DNA of 14,784 bases from an uncultured Oscillospiraceae bacterium (GCA_900752285.1 CAADUW010000011.1:1-14784), one strand, 5' to 3'; numbered from the stretch's first letter, positions 1 to 7,334 are shown. Notes: generated by a model not told the origin, from the letters alone. A program made the numbers and translations.

Positions 1-159
1 AGCACCGCGCAATTCGGCAAGAAGTCTCAGACAGGATTTTTGCCCCAATTCAAAGTTTGGAAAACGAAGGAATACTGTATGTATTTCTGGTTTTTCAAAC
101 GGAAGAAGTGGGGCAAAAAGACGGCGGAGACTCGCAGACGCAATTGTGCGGTGTTGCCT
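1..159 (+). mobile_element. MITE-like element, copy 1 (left end cut by window)
   Basis: This is a non-coding element matching 4655-4813 with, by my count, six mismatches in 159 aligned positions, in the same orientation. The right terminus (AATTGTGCGGTGTTGCCT, 142-159) is an imperfect inverted copy of the left terminus seen complete in copy 2. About five bases of the left end lie outside the window. A TA dinucleotide (160-161) follows the right end, as expected for an element duplicating TA. No transposase is encoded, so it would need one in trans. The last base also forms part of the stop codon of the minus-strand response regulator gene. The element family is not recognised; IS630/mariner-like is an inference from the TA flank only. 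Confidence 0.8.
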
Positions 160-1736
160 TATTCCGGCTTTTTTCCGGGGAGGGACCGGGTGAGGATCCG
201 GTTGCGGTACTCGGAGGGAGTCACGCCCTCGCTTTTTTTGAATACCTTTACAAAATACCGATAGTCCTCGATCCCCACCATGGATGCCACGTCGTAAACC
301 CTCAGGCGGGTATCCTCCAACAGTTCCTTGGACTTCTGGATCCGGTAGCTGTTCAGGTATTTGGTAAACGTGGTGTTCAGCTGCTCGCTGAACAGGTGAG
401 AAAAGTAGGACGGATTTACATAAAACTGTTTTGCCACCTGATTCATGGAAAGCTCTTCGCTGTAATGGGCATGGACATATTGCAGCACATGGTTGATGAG
501 GAAGCCCACCGAGTCGCCGTCTCCATCGGTCTGCCCAAAATAGCACTCCAGAAGATCCTGCAGTGCCTGCGTGAAATCTCTGAGGGTCGGCTCATATTTC
601 AGCATGCCGCATCGCTCTGCCGTCCGGGGCCGCAGGTTGACAATCCCGGAGGCAACACACTGGGAAATCAGGTTATCCATGGCAGCCGTCAGCTGGAGCC
701 GGGTCCGCTCGGCATCGGATCTTACCGCGTATTCCTGGACCTCGCCCAGCTTCTCCCGGATCATGTCCTCCAGCGCTTCCCGGTTTCCTGCCGCAAGGAG
801 GTTGCACACCCGGTTTCCGCTGACGGCAGGAAACTCCTCCTGCTCCGTCTGCAAAAGCTCCCCGGAAGCGTTCTCCCCATCCAGCGCAAAAAAACGCCGT
901 CCAAAATCCGCCTTTGCCGTTCCGTAGGAGCGGTTCAGCTGCTCCATGGTTCCCGGCTCTCCGATGCCCACGCCGAAGCGCACCGTATCTCCCCCCGGAA
1001 GGCTCGTCACCCGTTCGCACAGAACGGAAAAGGCGTCCGGGATCCCCACGTCCAGCAGAACAATGGCGCAGATCTCATAGGTATGGTTTTTCAGGAAGAA
1101 GCACTTGCAGCCCCCCGCCAATGTGCTGTTCAGCAGCGCCAGCATTTTTTCGGTACTTCCCGTATCGGGAACATAGCGGAAGGTCACCAGCACGGCTCTT
1201 TTTCCCGTAAAGTCCAGCCCAGTCCGGTTCAGGGCATCCAGGCTTTCCGCCGCTTCCTGTTCGGTTGCCGCGTGCATGAGCTCGGAAAAATAATGCTCCT
1301 GTACAATAGGCGCGTAATCGGAGACCTCCCTCCGGCGGTCGGCCAACTCCTTCTCCGCATCCAGCTCCCCGATGCACTTTTTCAGCGCCTGCGTGACCTT
1401 TTCCTCCTGAATGGGCTTGAGGATGTAATCCGAAACCCCATTCTGAATGGCACTCTGAGCATAGGAAAACTCCCCGAAGGCGGTGATCAGGATCACCTTT
1501 GCCTGCGATCCCATGCTCCGCAGCCGCTCCACCAGCTGCAGGCCGCTCATATTGGGCATTTTGATGTCGGAAATGATGATCTCCGGTGCTTCCGTCAGGA
1601 TCAGCTTCAGCGCCGATTCTCCGTCTGCCGCCTCCAACACCGGTTCAAGCCCCAGCTCTTCCCAATGAATGGTGCTTTTCAGGCCCAGCCGGATCCACTT
1701 TTCATCTTCCACAAGAATCACTTTATATCTGCTCAT
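159..1736 (-). CDS. yesN: YesN-type response regulator, receiver plus AraC-family DNA-binding domain
   Basis: This 525-residue cytoplasmic response regulator should be phosphorylated by the adjacent kinase and then activate or repress transcription. The receiver domain (about 3-120) shows the acidic pair E10/D11, phosphoacceptor D57 in the ISDIKMP motif, T85 and K107. The middle region (about 130-400) is the divergent linker typical of YesN proteins. The C-terminal ~100 residues form an AraC double helix-turn-helix (SMNQVAKQFYVNPSYFSHLF, then VASMVGIEDYRYFVKVFKK, ending VTPSEYRNR). The start at 1736 is 14 bp after the kinase stop and is preceded by AGAGG, so the two are co-transcribed. The TAA stop is shared with the end of MITE copy 1; the C-terminus looks normal in length. 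Its ligand or sugar is unknown. YesMN pairs usually govern carbohydrate uptake genes, but no sugar ABC transporter is beside it here. Confidence 0.93.
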   Translation of the reverse strand: MSRYKVILVEDEKWIRLGLKSTIHWEELGLEPVLEAADGESALKLILTEAPEIIISDIKMPNMSGLQLVERLRSMGSQAKVILITAFGEFSYAQSAIQNGVSDYILKPIQEEKVTQALKKCIGELDAEKELADRRREVSDYAPIVQEHYFSELMHAATEQEAAESLDALNRTGLDFTGKRAVLVTFRYVPDTGSTEKMLALLNSTLAGGCKCFFLKNHTYEICAIVLLDVGIPDAFSVLCERVTSLPGGDTVRFGVGIGEPGTMEQLNRSYGTAKADFGRRFFALDGENASGELLQTEQEEFPAVSGNRVCNLLAAGNREALEDMIREKLGEVQEYAVRSDAERTRLQLTAAMDNLISQCVASGIVNLRPRTAERCGMLKYEPTLRDFTQALQDLLECYFGQTDGDGDSVGFLINHVLQYVHAHYSEELSMNQVAKQFYVNPSYFSHLFSEQLNTTFTKYLNSYRIQKSKELLEDTRLRVYDVASMVGIEDYRYFVKVFKKSEGVTPSEYRNRILTRSLPGKKPE

Positions 1737-1750
1737 ATCCCCAGAAACCT

Positions 1751-3541
1751 CTATTCGCTGATTGGGACGGTGATGGTAACCGCCGTATAGGCCCCGTCCA
1801 CGCTGTCCACATCCAGTCCGTAGCCGCTGCCGTAGAAGGTGCGGATCTGCGCCTGAATATTTTTCAGAGCAAAGCTCCCGTCCAGTCTTACCTCCCCGTT
1901 CAGAGACTCCCGGATCTCCGCCAGCCGCTGGGGCGGCATTCCCTGTCCGTTGTCATGGATCCGCACCGTCATGGTATGATCCGGATTTTCCGTGCAGGAC
2001 AGGGTGATCGTAAAGTCCGCCTCCGCCCGGGTGCCCTGCCCGTGCTGCAGAGAATTTTCCAGCAGGGGCTGGATGATGCTTTTCAGAATTTTGTGCTGCA
2101 TCATGCCGTCCGGGATTTCCGTCCGGAACCGCACCGCCGAATCGCTCTCGATCCGCCAGATGGCAAGGTAGCTGTTTGCCAACGCTACCGCATCCTCAAT
2201 GGTCATGGTATCTTTGCCCTGATTCAGGGTCCGCCGGTAATAGTCCGCCAGATGCATGATGAGCTCACTGGCAACCTCATCGTGGTTGATTTTCGCAATC
2301 CAGTGAATGGTGTCAAGCGTATTGTACAGGAAGTGGGCGTTCAACTGGGAGCGGAGGATCTGCATGCTCAGATCCTTCTTTTCCATTTTCTGCCGGTAAA
2401 TGGTTTTCACCGACGCATCCAGATTGACGACCATGGAGTTGAAGCCCTCATACAGCATGCCGAAATCATCGTTCCGCTGCTCGGAAATATTGCAGAAGAA
2501 ATCTCCCGCGCCCACCTTCTGCATGGCCCCGTTCAGCACATTGATGGGGTGCATGATGTGGGAGGTGATCACGATCAGAACGATGGTTGTAAAGCCGATG
2601 ATCAGGGCAATGGCCGCCACGATCACACTGCGGAAGCTTTGCAGATCCCGCAGAAGATCAGCAGACCGGGCAACGCCGAAATAGCTCCAACCGCTGTAGG
2701 ACGACTCCACGTAGCTGATCATATACTCGCCGTAGGCAAAGCTTCCGGCAGTGCCCGTCAGCTCCGCGGTTTTTTCCGCCATGTCCTGCTGAAAGCCGGC
2801 CCCCGGCGCCGCATCGTCCAGAATGGTGTTTCCCGCCCCGTCCTGGCAGATGCAGGAGAAGTCCGTGCCGCCGCTGCTGCGGGCAGGGACGGTGCTCCAC
2901 AGCTCCGGGGAAACGTTCACGATCAGCGCCCCATAGCGGCTGTCTCCGCTGCCTCGGATCCACTTCACGTTGGCAACCACTTCCCTGCCCCCGTCATCCA
3001 CCGGCGTGCACACGCCCCAGCCGCCGATGTGGCTGGACAGGCCGCTGAGCCTGTCCAGCCAACCGGAGTTCTCCAACTCCCACCGGGTGTAGGTGTGGGA
3101 AAGCCCGGTTCCGATCAGTCTTTCCTCAGCGGGGTAGTACAGGTAAGCGCTTTCCACATAGGTATTTTGCAGAACGATATTTTTCAGAAAATTCAGATAA
3201 TAGAGGTCCGTCATGTACCGCTCGTAGTCCGACGCATCCCCATAGCCCCGGAGTCTCGTACTTGTCATGCCGTCCCGGATCATGGGATACATGGACGACT
3301 CAATGTTCGTCAGCGTCTCATCGATCAGCGCCACCGCGTTTTGCAGTCCGTGCAGATAGGTATCCGTTACAGAAGCCTTGATGGTCTGGCTGCCGCCGTT
3401 GTAGACCAGCAGCACGATCAGCATGGACGCTACAACCATAATACTGAAAAACACTGCCGCCAGCTTTGTCCGCAGATGGATAAAGCGCCGGTGGTGTTCT
3501 TTTTTTGAAAAATGTAGATTCCCTTTTGATGTTCTGTCCAT
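1751..3541 (-). CDS. yesM: YesM-type sensor histidine kinase (two TM segments, HAMP, His_kinase/HATPase)
   Basis: This is the membrane sensor kinase partner of the YesN regulator, about 596 residues from the chosen start. Residues ~27-47 form TM1, followed by a ~255-residue extracellular sensor region, TM2 at ~305-325, then a HAMP linker. The phospho-acceptor motif reads LNAHFLYNTLDTI with H at ~403; the family normally has Pro where this protein has Ala just before the His. The ATPase shows the N box (QPLLENSLQHG, N ~496) and G box (DNGQGMP, ~530-536). The frame stays open up to 3646, but ATG at 3646, 3571 and 3541 all lack a good Shine-Dalgarno site. I chose 3541 because it leaves a short basic N-terminus before TM1, as in relatives. 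The start is therefore uncertain, the identity is not. Confidence 0.88.
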   Translation of the reverse strand: MDRTSKGNLHFSKKEHHRRFIHLRTKLAAVFFSIMVVASMLIVLLVYNGGSQTIKASVTDTYLHGLQNAVALIDETLTNIESSMYPMIRDGMTSTRLRGYGDASDYERYMTDLYYLNFLKNIVLQNTYVESAYLYYPAEERLIGTGLSHTYTRWELENSGWLDRLSGLSSHIGGWGVCTPVDDGGREVVANVKWIRGSGDSRYGALIVNVSPELWSTVPARSSGGTDFSCICQDGAGNTILDDAAPGAGFQQDMAEKTAELTGTAGSFAYGEYMISYVESSYSGWSYFGVARSADLLRDLQSFRSVIVAAIALIIGFTTIVLIVITSHIMHPINVLNGAMQKVGAGDFFCNISEQRNDDFGMLYEGFNSMVVNLDASVKTIYRQKMEKKDLSMQILRSQLNAHFLYNTLDTIHWIAKINHDEVASELIMHLADYYRRTLNQGKDTMTIEDAVALANSYLAIWRIESDSAVRFRTEIPDGMMQHKILKSIIQPLLENSLQHGQGTRAEADFTITLSCTENPDHTMTVRIHDNGQGMPPQRLAEIRESLNGEVRLDGSFALKNIQAQIRTFYGSGYGLDVDSVDGAYTAVTITVPISE

Positions 3542-3600
3542 ATTGCGTCTGGCGGTTTGACTGTCCCGCATCCTTCGTATATTATGTTGTGTATAGATGG

Positions 3601-3618
3601 CGAAAACGTAGCTTTTCT
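3601..3618. promoter_or_regulatory. Imperfect inverted repeat CGAAAA-N6-TTTTCT in the divergent kinase/aldolase promoter region
   Basis: CGAAAA (3601-3606), six bases, then TTTTCT (3613-3618) matches the two perfect CGAAAA-N6-TTTTCG sites upstream of the PTS gene (8164-8181 and 8248-8265), with one mismatch and the same spacing. It lies between the divergent sensor kinase and aldolase genes. A TATA-rich stretch (TACTATAAC, 3634-3642) just downstream could be an aldolase -10, placing the repeat near the -35 position. The regulator is unknown, and a chance match is possible. Confidence 0.4.
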
Positions 3619-3690
3619 GTGCAGTTCGCTGTTTACTATAACGCATTTTTTGTCATTTGTAAAGAGACAGAAATTAAAGGAGGAACCTCT

Positions 3691-4650
3691 ATGTACTATC
3701 AGGAGCTCGGCTTTGTCAACACCCGGCAGATGTTCCGGGACGCTTACGAACGGCACTACGCCGTTCCTGCGCTGTACTTTATTTCCATTGAGCAGGTGAA
3801 TGCGATTTTTGACGCCTGCTCGGCACTGCGCTCGCCGGTCATTCTGCTGGCCTCTCCGAATCTGCGGGCACAGCTTGGCAGCCGGATGACCGCCCGGGTG
3901 GTGCAGGCAGCCATGGAACGCTGTCAGGACGCGGGACTGCCGGTTCCGGCGGCGCTGCATCTGGACCACGGGAAAAGCTACGATGCCTGCGTGGAAGCCA
4001 TCGAGGGAGGCTTTTCCTCCGTCATGATTGACGGCAGCGCCCTGCCCTTTGAGGAAAACGTGGCGCTGACCCGGCGGGTCATTGACTACGCCCACCGGTA
4101 TCAGGTCACCGTAGAAGCAGAGCTTGGCGCACTGGGGGACGAGCATCTGGGTGCGGATCATCTGGAATACACCAGCCCGGAAATGGTGGAACGATTTGTC
4201 CGGGAAACCGGAGCGGACAGCCTTGCCATTTCCGTGGGCACCAGCCACGGCATGGTCAAGCGGCACCCCAATCCGGACGGAACTTACCCGGAGCTTCGCT
4301 ATGACATTCTCCGGGAGGTAGACCGGCGGCTGCCGGGCTTCCCCATTGTGCTCCACGGCGCATCCAATCTGCCCCAGGACTGCATCGACATGATCAACCG
4401 CTACGGCGGCAGTATTCAGAACGCTGCGGGCATTCCGGACGACCAGCTGACAAAAGCCGCACAACTGAACGTATGCAAGGTCAACATTGCTTCCGACGGC
4501 TGGGTCACCGCCATGGCACACACCCGGCGGATCCTTGCGGAGAATCCGGCAGCCATCGACAGCCGGGTATTCACCAAGGTCACAAGGCAGGAGCTTGAAA
4601 AGCTGTACCGCCACAAAATCAACGTTCTCGGAAGTGCGGGGAAAGTATAA
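3691..4650 (+). CDS. fba: Class II ketose-bisphosphate aldolase (fructose/tagatose-bisphosphate aldolase family)
   Basis: This 319-residue, zinc-dependent cytoplasmic aldolase reversibly splits a ketose 1,6-bisphosphate into glycerone phosphate and an aldehyde phosphate. Family marks in order: HLDHGKSYDACVEAIEGGF with D92 and zinc ligand H93; VMIDGSALPFEENV (111-124); VEAELGALGDE (141-151); GTSHG with H186; LHGASN with zinc ligand H222; VCKVNIASD (261-269); and a terminal NVLGSAGK. The start at 3691 is set by AAAGGAGG (3676-3683); the upstream in-frame extension to 3505 is not family-like. The gene is divergent from the YesMN genes, which makes it a candidate target. The TAA stop merges with MITE copy 2. 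Whether the substrate is fructose-, tagatose- or another ketose-bisphosphate cannot be told from these motifs. Confidence 0.92.
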   Translation: MYYQELGFVNTRQMFRDAYERHYAVPALYFISIEQVNAIFDACSALRSPVILLASPNLRAQLGSRMTARVVQAAMERCQDAGLPVPAALHLDHGKSYDACVEAIEGGFSSVMIDGSALPFEENVALTRRVIDYAHRYQVTVEAELGALGDEHLGADHLEYTSPEMVERFVRETGADSLAISVGTSHGMVKRHPNPDGTYPELRYDILREVDRRLPGFPIVLHGASNLPQDCIDMINRYGGSIQNAAGIPDDQLTKAAQLNVCKVNIASDGWVTAMAHTRRILAENPAAIDSRVFTKVTRQELEKLYRHKINVLGSAGKV

Positions 4651-4813
4651 GGGCAGCACCGCGCAATTCGGCAAGAAGTCTCAGACAGGATTTCTGTCCC
4701 AATTCAAAGTTTGGAAAACGAAGGAATCCTGTATGTATTTCTGGTTTTTCAAGCTGAAGAAGTGGGGCAAAAAGGCGGCGGAGACTCGCAGACGCAATTG
4801 TGCGGTGTTGCCT
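4650..4813 (+). mobile_element. MITE-like element, copy 2 (complete, 164 bp, TA-flanked)
   Basis: The imperfect terminal inverted repeats are AGGGCAGCACCGCGCAATT on the left and, read in reverse complement, AGGCAACACCGCACAATT on the right. Similarity resumes inward at AGTCTC on both sides after an 8-9 base gap. TA flanks both ends (4648-4649 and 4814-4815), consistent with a TA target duplication. It has no coding capacity. It begins within the TAA stop codon of the aldolase (TA of the target plus the first A of the element). Direct orientation relative to copy 1 gives a composite-like arrangement around the regulator/kinase/aldolase block. Confidence 0.85.
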
Positions 4814-4872
4814 TAGGAAAAACAGTTCGGTCATACGTGCTTTTTATGATAAACCGTGGTTTTCGGAACGCA

Positions 4873-4906
4873 GGGGGCGCCCAATTGGGCCCCCCGCGTA
4901 TTTTTT
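4873..4906 (+). terminator. Probable intrinsic terminator downstream of aldolase
   Basis: GGGG (4874-4877), one mismatch, then the palindrome GCCCAATTGGGC and CCCC form a very GC-rich hairpin. It is followed by GCGTATTTTTT, a T-tract ending at 4906. It would end aldolase transcripts that read through the MITE. The tail starts a few bases after the stem, so efficiency is uncertain. Confidence 0.6.
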
Positions 4907-4982
4907 CGGGACGCTTTCTAAAAATCGGACATTCACGGGCGGAAGATTGCCGCCCGTGCGTATGCCTTCGTTCCATTTCCTT

Positions 4983-5082
4983 TTCATCCGGGAGATCCTC
5001 ACGCCAGTGACATCGGTCACCGGCTCAGAATGACACCGTATTGCGACTTTCTCGGAATGACTGCGCTGTTTGGTGTGCGCAC
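4983..5082 (+). repeat. Dispersed intergenic repeat, copy R1
   Basis: The stretch starting TTCATCCGGGAGATCCTCACG and containing GGCTCAGAATGACACCGT resembles 14553-14622 (same strand, internally deleted) and 14404-14472 (opposite strand). The core forms a hairpin GCC-a-GTGAC / GTCAC-c-GGC with a 4-base loop. The downstream half, with CGGAATGACTGCGCTGTTTGG, aligns with GGAATGGCAATGCTGTTCGG in the 14.6-kb copy. Such REP-like sequences are common between genes in gut Clostridia. The function is unknown. Confidence 0.6.
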
Positions 5083-5202
5083 ACAGACATTCCGCTGAAT
5101 TCTCATTTATCCGCTTTCCCCTCTGTTTTCTGTCAGATGTTACAACTTCCTCTCCCCTGCTCCCGCGGAATTGCACGAGGGTGCAGAAATACGGGTTTCC
5201 TC

Positions 5203-5232
5203 TTGACAGGAGGCCCCGGCAGGTGCTAGAAT
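5203..5232 (+). promoter_or_regulatory. Strong sigma-A promoter for the lysine riboswitch operon
   Basis: TTGACA (5203-5208) is a perfect -35, followed by an 18-bp spacer ending in TGC (extended -10) and TAGAAT (5227-5232), one mismatch from TATAAT. Predicted initiation around 5239-5240 falls just before the riboswitch aptamer, which strongly supports the call. Confidence 0.85.
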
Positions 5233-5243
5233 ACGGACAAATG

Positions 5244-5413
5244 AAGCGAATAGAGGCGCGGCAAACATCAGTACCGGGAAGCAATGCCAGACAGCAGCTT
5301 TGCGGGAAAGGGGATGCCGCCGAAGGGTTTTGGGTGTGTCTGCACCGGAAATGCCTGGTTCGGCAGAGAAGATCTGACGAACTGCCGCGGATTTCCCGCG
5401 GAGAGCTATGAGC
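5244..5413 (+). ncRNA. Lysine riboswitch (L-box) aptamer
   Basis: Conserved L-box blocks occur in order: ATAGAGGCGCG (5250-5260), CAGTA (5269-5273), GGGAAAGGGGA (5304-5314), GCCGCCGAAGG (5316-5326), a CTGG block at 5355-5358, and the closing GGAGAGCTAT (5400-5409). ATAG near the 5' end pairs with CTAT near the 3' end to close P1. The segment lies directly after a strong promoter and before an intrinsic terminator. Known L-box RNAs bind lysine and repress lysine synthesis or transport genes. Here the regulated genes are the ABC importer that follows. Confidence 0.93.
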
Positions 5414-5473
5414 GGAATACTCCCCCAAAAAGGATATTTCAGTCATAGCCATTTCGGTTATGGCTGTTTTTAT
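5405..5473 (+). terminator. Riboswitch-controlled intrinsic terminator with antiterminator
   Basis: AGCCAT (5447-5452) pairs with ATGGCT (5460-5465), extendable by a wobble and an AT pair, followed by TTTTTATTT: an intrinsic terminator. GCTATGA (5405-5411), part of the aptamer 3' end, is exactly complementary to TCATAGC (5443-5449), the left arm of that terminator. Aptamer/P1 plus terminator is therefore mutually exclusive with the antiterminator. Lysine binding should favour termination (OFF switch). Confidence 0.88.
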
Positions 5474-5484
5474 TTGCTTTTTGT

Positions 5485-5538
5485 CCCGGAAAGCAGAATT
5501 TTCCGGGCATGGGGAAGCTTCTCAGGCTCCAGCTTCCC
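5485..5538 (+). promoter_or_regulatory. Two tandem hairpins in the leader before the receptor gene
   Basis: CCCGGAAA (5485-5492) pairs with TTTCCGGG (5500-5507), and GGGAAGCT (5512-5519) pairs with AGCTTCCC (5531-5538). Neither has a T-tract. They lie between the riboswitch terminator and the receptor ribosome site (AAAAGGAGAG, about 5558-5567). They may stabilise or process the mRNA; no known family is recognised. Confidence 0.45.
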
Positions 5539-5576
5539 ACCCCTGCGTCCATTTTACAAAAGGAGAGAGAAAAAAC

Positions 5577-6443
5577 ATGAAGAGAATCTTTGCATTTGTC
5601 CTGACCGCCTGCCTGCTGCTGGGACTGACCGCCTGCGGCAGCAGCGCCCCTGCCGCCGAGGGTGCCATTCCGGGACTGGAGGACGGCGTGTTCACCGTGT
5701 CCATGGAGTGCGCCTACGCGCCCTACAACTGGACCCAGACCGATGACGCCAACGGGGCCGTCCCCATTAAGGACTCCGGCGAGTACGCCAACGGCTACGA
5801 CATCATGATCGCCAAGAAGATCTGCGAGGCCAACGGCTGGCAGCTGGAGGTCGTCCGTTCCGATTGGGATTCTCTGGTTCCCGCCGTGCAGGGCGGCACC
5901 ATTGACGCAGCCATTGCCGGTCAGTCCATGACCGCCGACCGGGCACAGCAGGTCGACTTTGCCGGTCCCTACTTCTACGCCACCATCGTCTGCGTGACCA
6001 AGGCGGACAGCCCCTACGCAAACGCCGCCTCCATTGCCGATCTTGCCGGCGGCCGCTGCACCGCTCAGATCGCCACCATCTGGTATGACCAGTGTCTGCC
6101 CCAGATCACCGGTGCCCAGATTCAGCCCGCCGCCGAGACTGCCCCCGCCATGCTGATGGCGCTGGAGACCGACACCGTGGACTTCATCTGCACCGACATG
6201 CCCACCGCTCAGGGTGCGCTGGCCGCCTATCCCGACATGAAGATTCTGGACTTCTCCGGCACCGACGGCGATTTTCAGTTCAGCCAGGAGGTCCGGGATG
6301 AGAACGTGAACATCGGCATTTCCGTAAAGAAGGGCAACACCGCTCTGGTGGACGCCATTAACAAGGTGCTCTCCACCATGACCGCCGACGATTTCAATGC
6401 CCTCATGGAGCAGGCCATCGCCATTCAGCCCGTGGGCGAATGA
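5577..6443 (+). CDS. Amino-acid ABC importer, substrate-binding lipoprotein (probable lysine receptor)
   Basis: This 288-residue extracellular solute receptor belongs to the polar amino acid family (SBP_bac_3). A signal peptide ends in the lipobox LTAC with the lipidated C20, then a Ser/Ala-rich linker. The mature domain shows TVSMECAYAPYNW at the first beta strand, GYDIMIAKKICEANGW, a DSLVPAVQGGTIDAAIAG motif, and MTADRAQQVDFAGPYF, whose Arg normally binds the amino-acid carboxylate. A second-lobe segment (TDTVDFICTDMPTAQGAL) follows. ATG 5577 is chosen over the upstream open frame because it follows AAAAGGAGAG and begins the signal peptide. It is the first gene of the receptor-permease-ATPase operon. 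Lysine as ligand rests on the riboswitch upstream, not on pocket residues. Confidence 0.92.
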   Translation: MKRIFAFVLTACLLLGLTACGSSAPAAEGAIPGLEDGVFTVSMECAYAPYNWTQTDDANGAVPIKDSGEYANGYDIMIAKKICEANGWQLEVVRSDWDSLVPAVQGGTIDAAIAGQSMTADRAQQVDFAGPYFYATIVCVTKADSPYANAASIADLAGGRCTAQIATIWYDQCLPQITGAQIQPAAETAPAMLMALETDTVDFICTDMPTAQGALAAYPDMKILDFSGTDGDFQFSQEVRDENVNIGISVKKGNTALVDAINKVLSTMTADDFNALMEQAIAIQPVGE

Positions 6444-6463
6444 GCCGAAAGGAGTAGAACAGC

Positions 6464-7333
6464 TTGAACCGTTTTGTCCAGCTGGGCGCGGATATTGCAA
6501 CGCTCTGGTCCCGGTACCGGGTCTCTTACTTCCGCGGCATGGGAAACACCCTGCTGCTTGCCCTGACCGCCACCGTCATCGGCTGCGTGATCGGCTTCAT
6601 CTGCGGCATTTTGCAGACCATCCCCCACGCCCCCACCGATAACCCCGCAAAGCGTTTCTTTCTCGCCCTGATCCGGGGGATCATCCGGATCTATGTGGAG
6701 GTTTTCCGGGGTACCCCCATGGTACTGCAGGCCGTATTTGTGTACTACGGTCTGCCCTACTTCTCCGGCAACGCCATTCAGTTTCACAGTGTCTGGCTGG
6801 CAGCGATTCTGGTCGTATCCGTCAACACCGGCGCCTATATGGCGGAAACCGTCCGGGGCGGCATTCTATCCATTGATCCCGGTCAGACCGAAGGTGCCAA
6901 GGCCATCGGCATGAATCACTGGCAGACCATGTTTTATGTGATCCTGCCTCAGGCGCTGCGGAACATTCTGCCCCAGATCGGCAACAACTACATCATCAAC
7001 GTTAAAGACACCTCCGTCATGTTCATCATTTCCTTTACGGAGTTCTTCGCCGTCCACCGGGCCGCGGTGGGTGCTACCTACCTGTATTTCCCCTCCGCCG
7101 TCATCGAAATGCTCGGCTACCTGTGCATGACCCTCACAGCCTCCCTCCTGCTGCGGCTTTGGGAAAAGAAGCTGGACGGAGACGACAGCTACAGCCTTGC
7201 CTCCGTGGATTCTCTGGCCCCCACGGCCGGAATGCTGAACCACCCCGGCAAGGGCAGCAACTTTGACGAGCAGAGCCGGGAATTCCGGGAAGCCGCCAAA
7301 AACCGCAACTTCAGTACAAGGGGGGACCGCTGA
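6464..7333 (+). CDS. Amino-acid ABC importer, permease (HisM/GlnP type)
   Basis: This 289-residue inner-membrane permease has about five hydrophobic segments from residue ~25 to ~230. The EAA loop reads [24 protein letters not shown] and continues into [18 protein letters not shown], the coupling site for the ATPase. FRGTPMVLQ is the usual segment of His/Glu/Gln-type permeases. Translation begins at TTG (6464), 9 bases after GGAG (6451-6454) and 20 bp after the receptor stop. After the usual C-terminal end (LWEKKLDG, ~233) there is an extra hydrophilic tail of about 55 residues rich in Ser, Asn, Glu and Arg, longer than common for the family. Only one permease gene is present, so a homodimer is likely. 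Confidence 0.92.
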   Translation: MNRFVQLGADIATLWSRYRVSYFRGMGNTLLLALTATVIGCVIGFICGILQTIPHAPTDNPAKRFFLALIRGIIRIYVEVFRGTPMVLQAVFVYYGLPYFSGNAIQFHSVWLAAILVVSVNTGAYMAETVRGGILSIDPGQTEGAKAIGMNHWQTMFYVILPQALRNILPQIGNNYIINVKDTSVMFIISFTEFFAVHRAAVGATYLYFPSAVIEMLGYLCMTLTASLLLRLWEKKLDGDDSYSLASVDSLAPTAGMLNHPGKGSNFDEQSREFREAAKNRNFSTRGDR

Positions 7334-7334
7334 G

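Larger units (their letters stand above)
4816..5202. other. Intergenic stretch without a gene
   Basis: No ORF here has a credible start or family resemblance. Besides the terminator at 4873-4906 it holds a 9-bp stem hairpin (CACGGGCGG at 4934-4942 paired with CCGCCCGTG at 4950-4958), which lacks a T-tract, and the dispersed repeat at 4983-5082. Nothing recognisable is seen from 5083 to 5202. Confidence 0.6.

Noticed and set aside
1..159. Protein-coding sequence inside the MITE (short frames on both strands)
   Set aside because: Frames are short, run out of the element and have no start signals; nothing resembling a transposase.
57..1790. Long plus-strand open frame opposite the response regulator and kinase
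   Set aside because: Its translation has no family resemblance; the minus-strand frame has full receiver and AraC motifs. It is an antisense shadow caused by high GC.
1586..3508. Long plus-strand open frame opposite the sensor kinase
   Set aside because: Low-complexity His/Gln/Arg-rich translation without domain marks; the opposite strand carries all kinase motifs.
3542..3646. N-terminal extension of the sensor kinase to ATG 3646
   Set aside because: No ribosome site, and it would consume the divergent promoter region; the shorter start fits the family better, though this is not proven.
4934..4958. 9-bp GC hairpin as a terminator
   Set aside because: No T-tract directly after it on either strand; recorded only as a hairpin.
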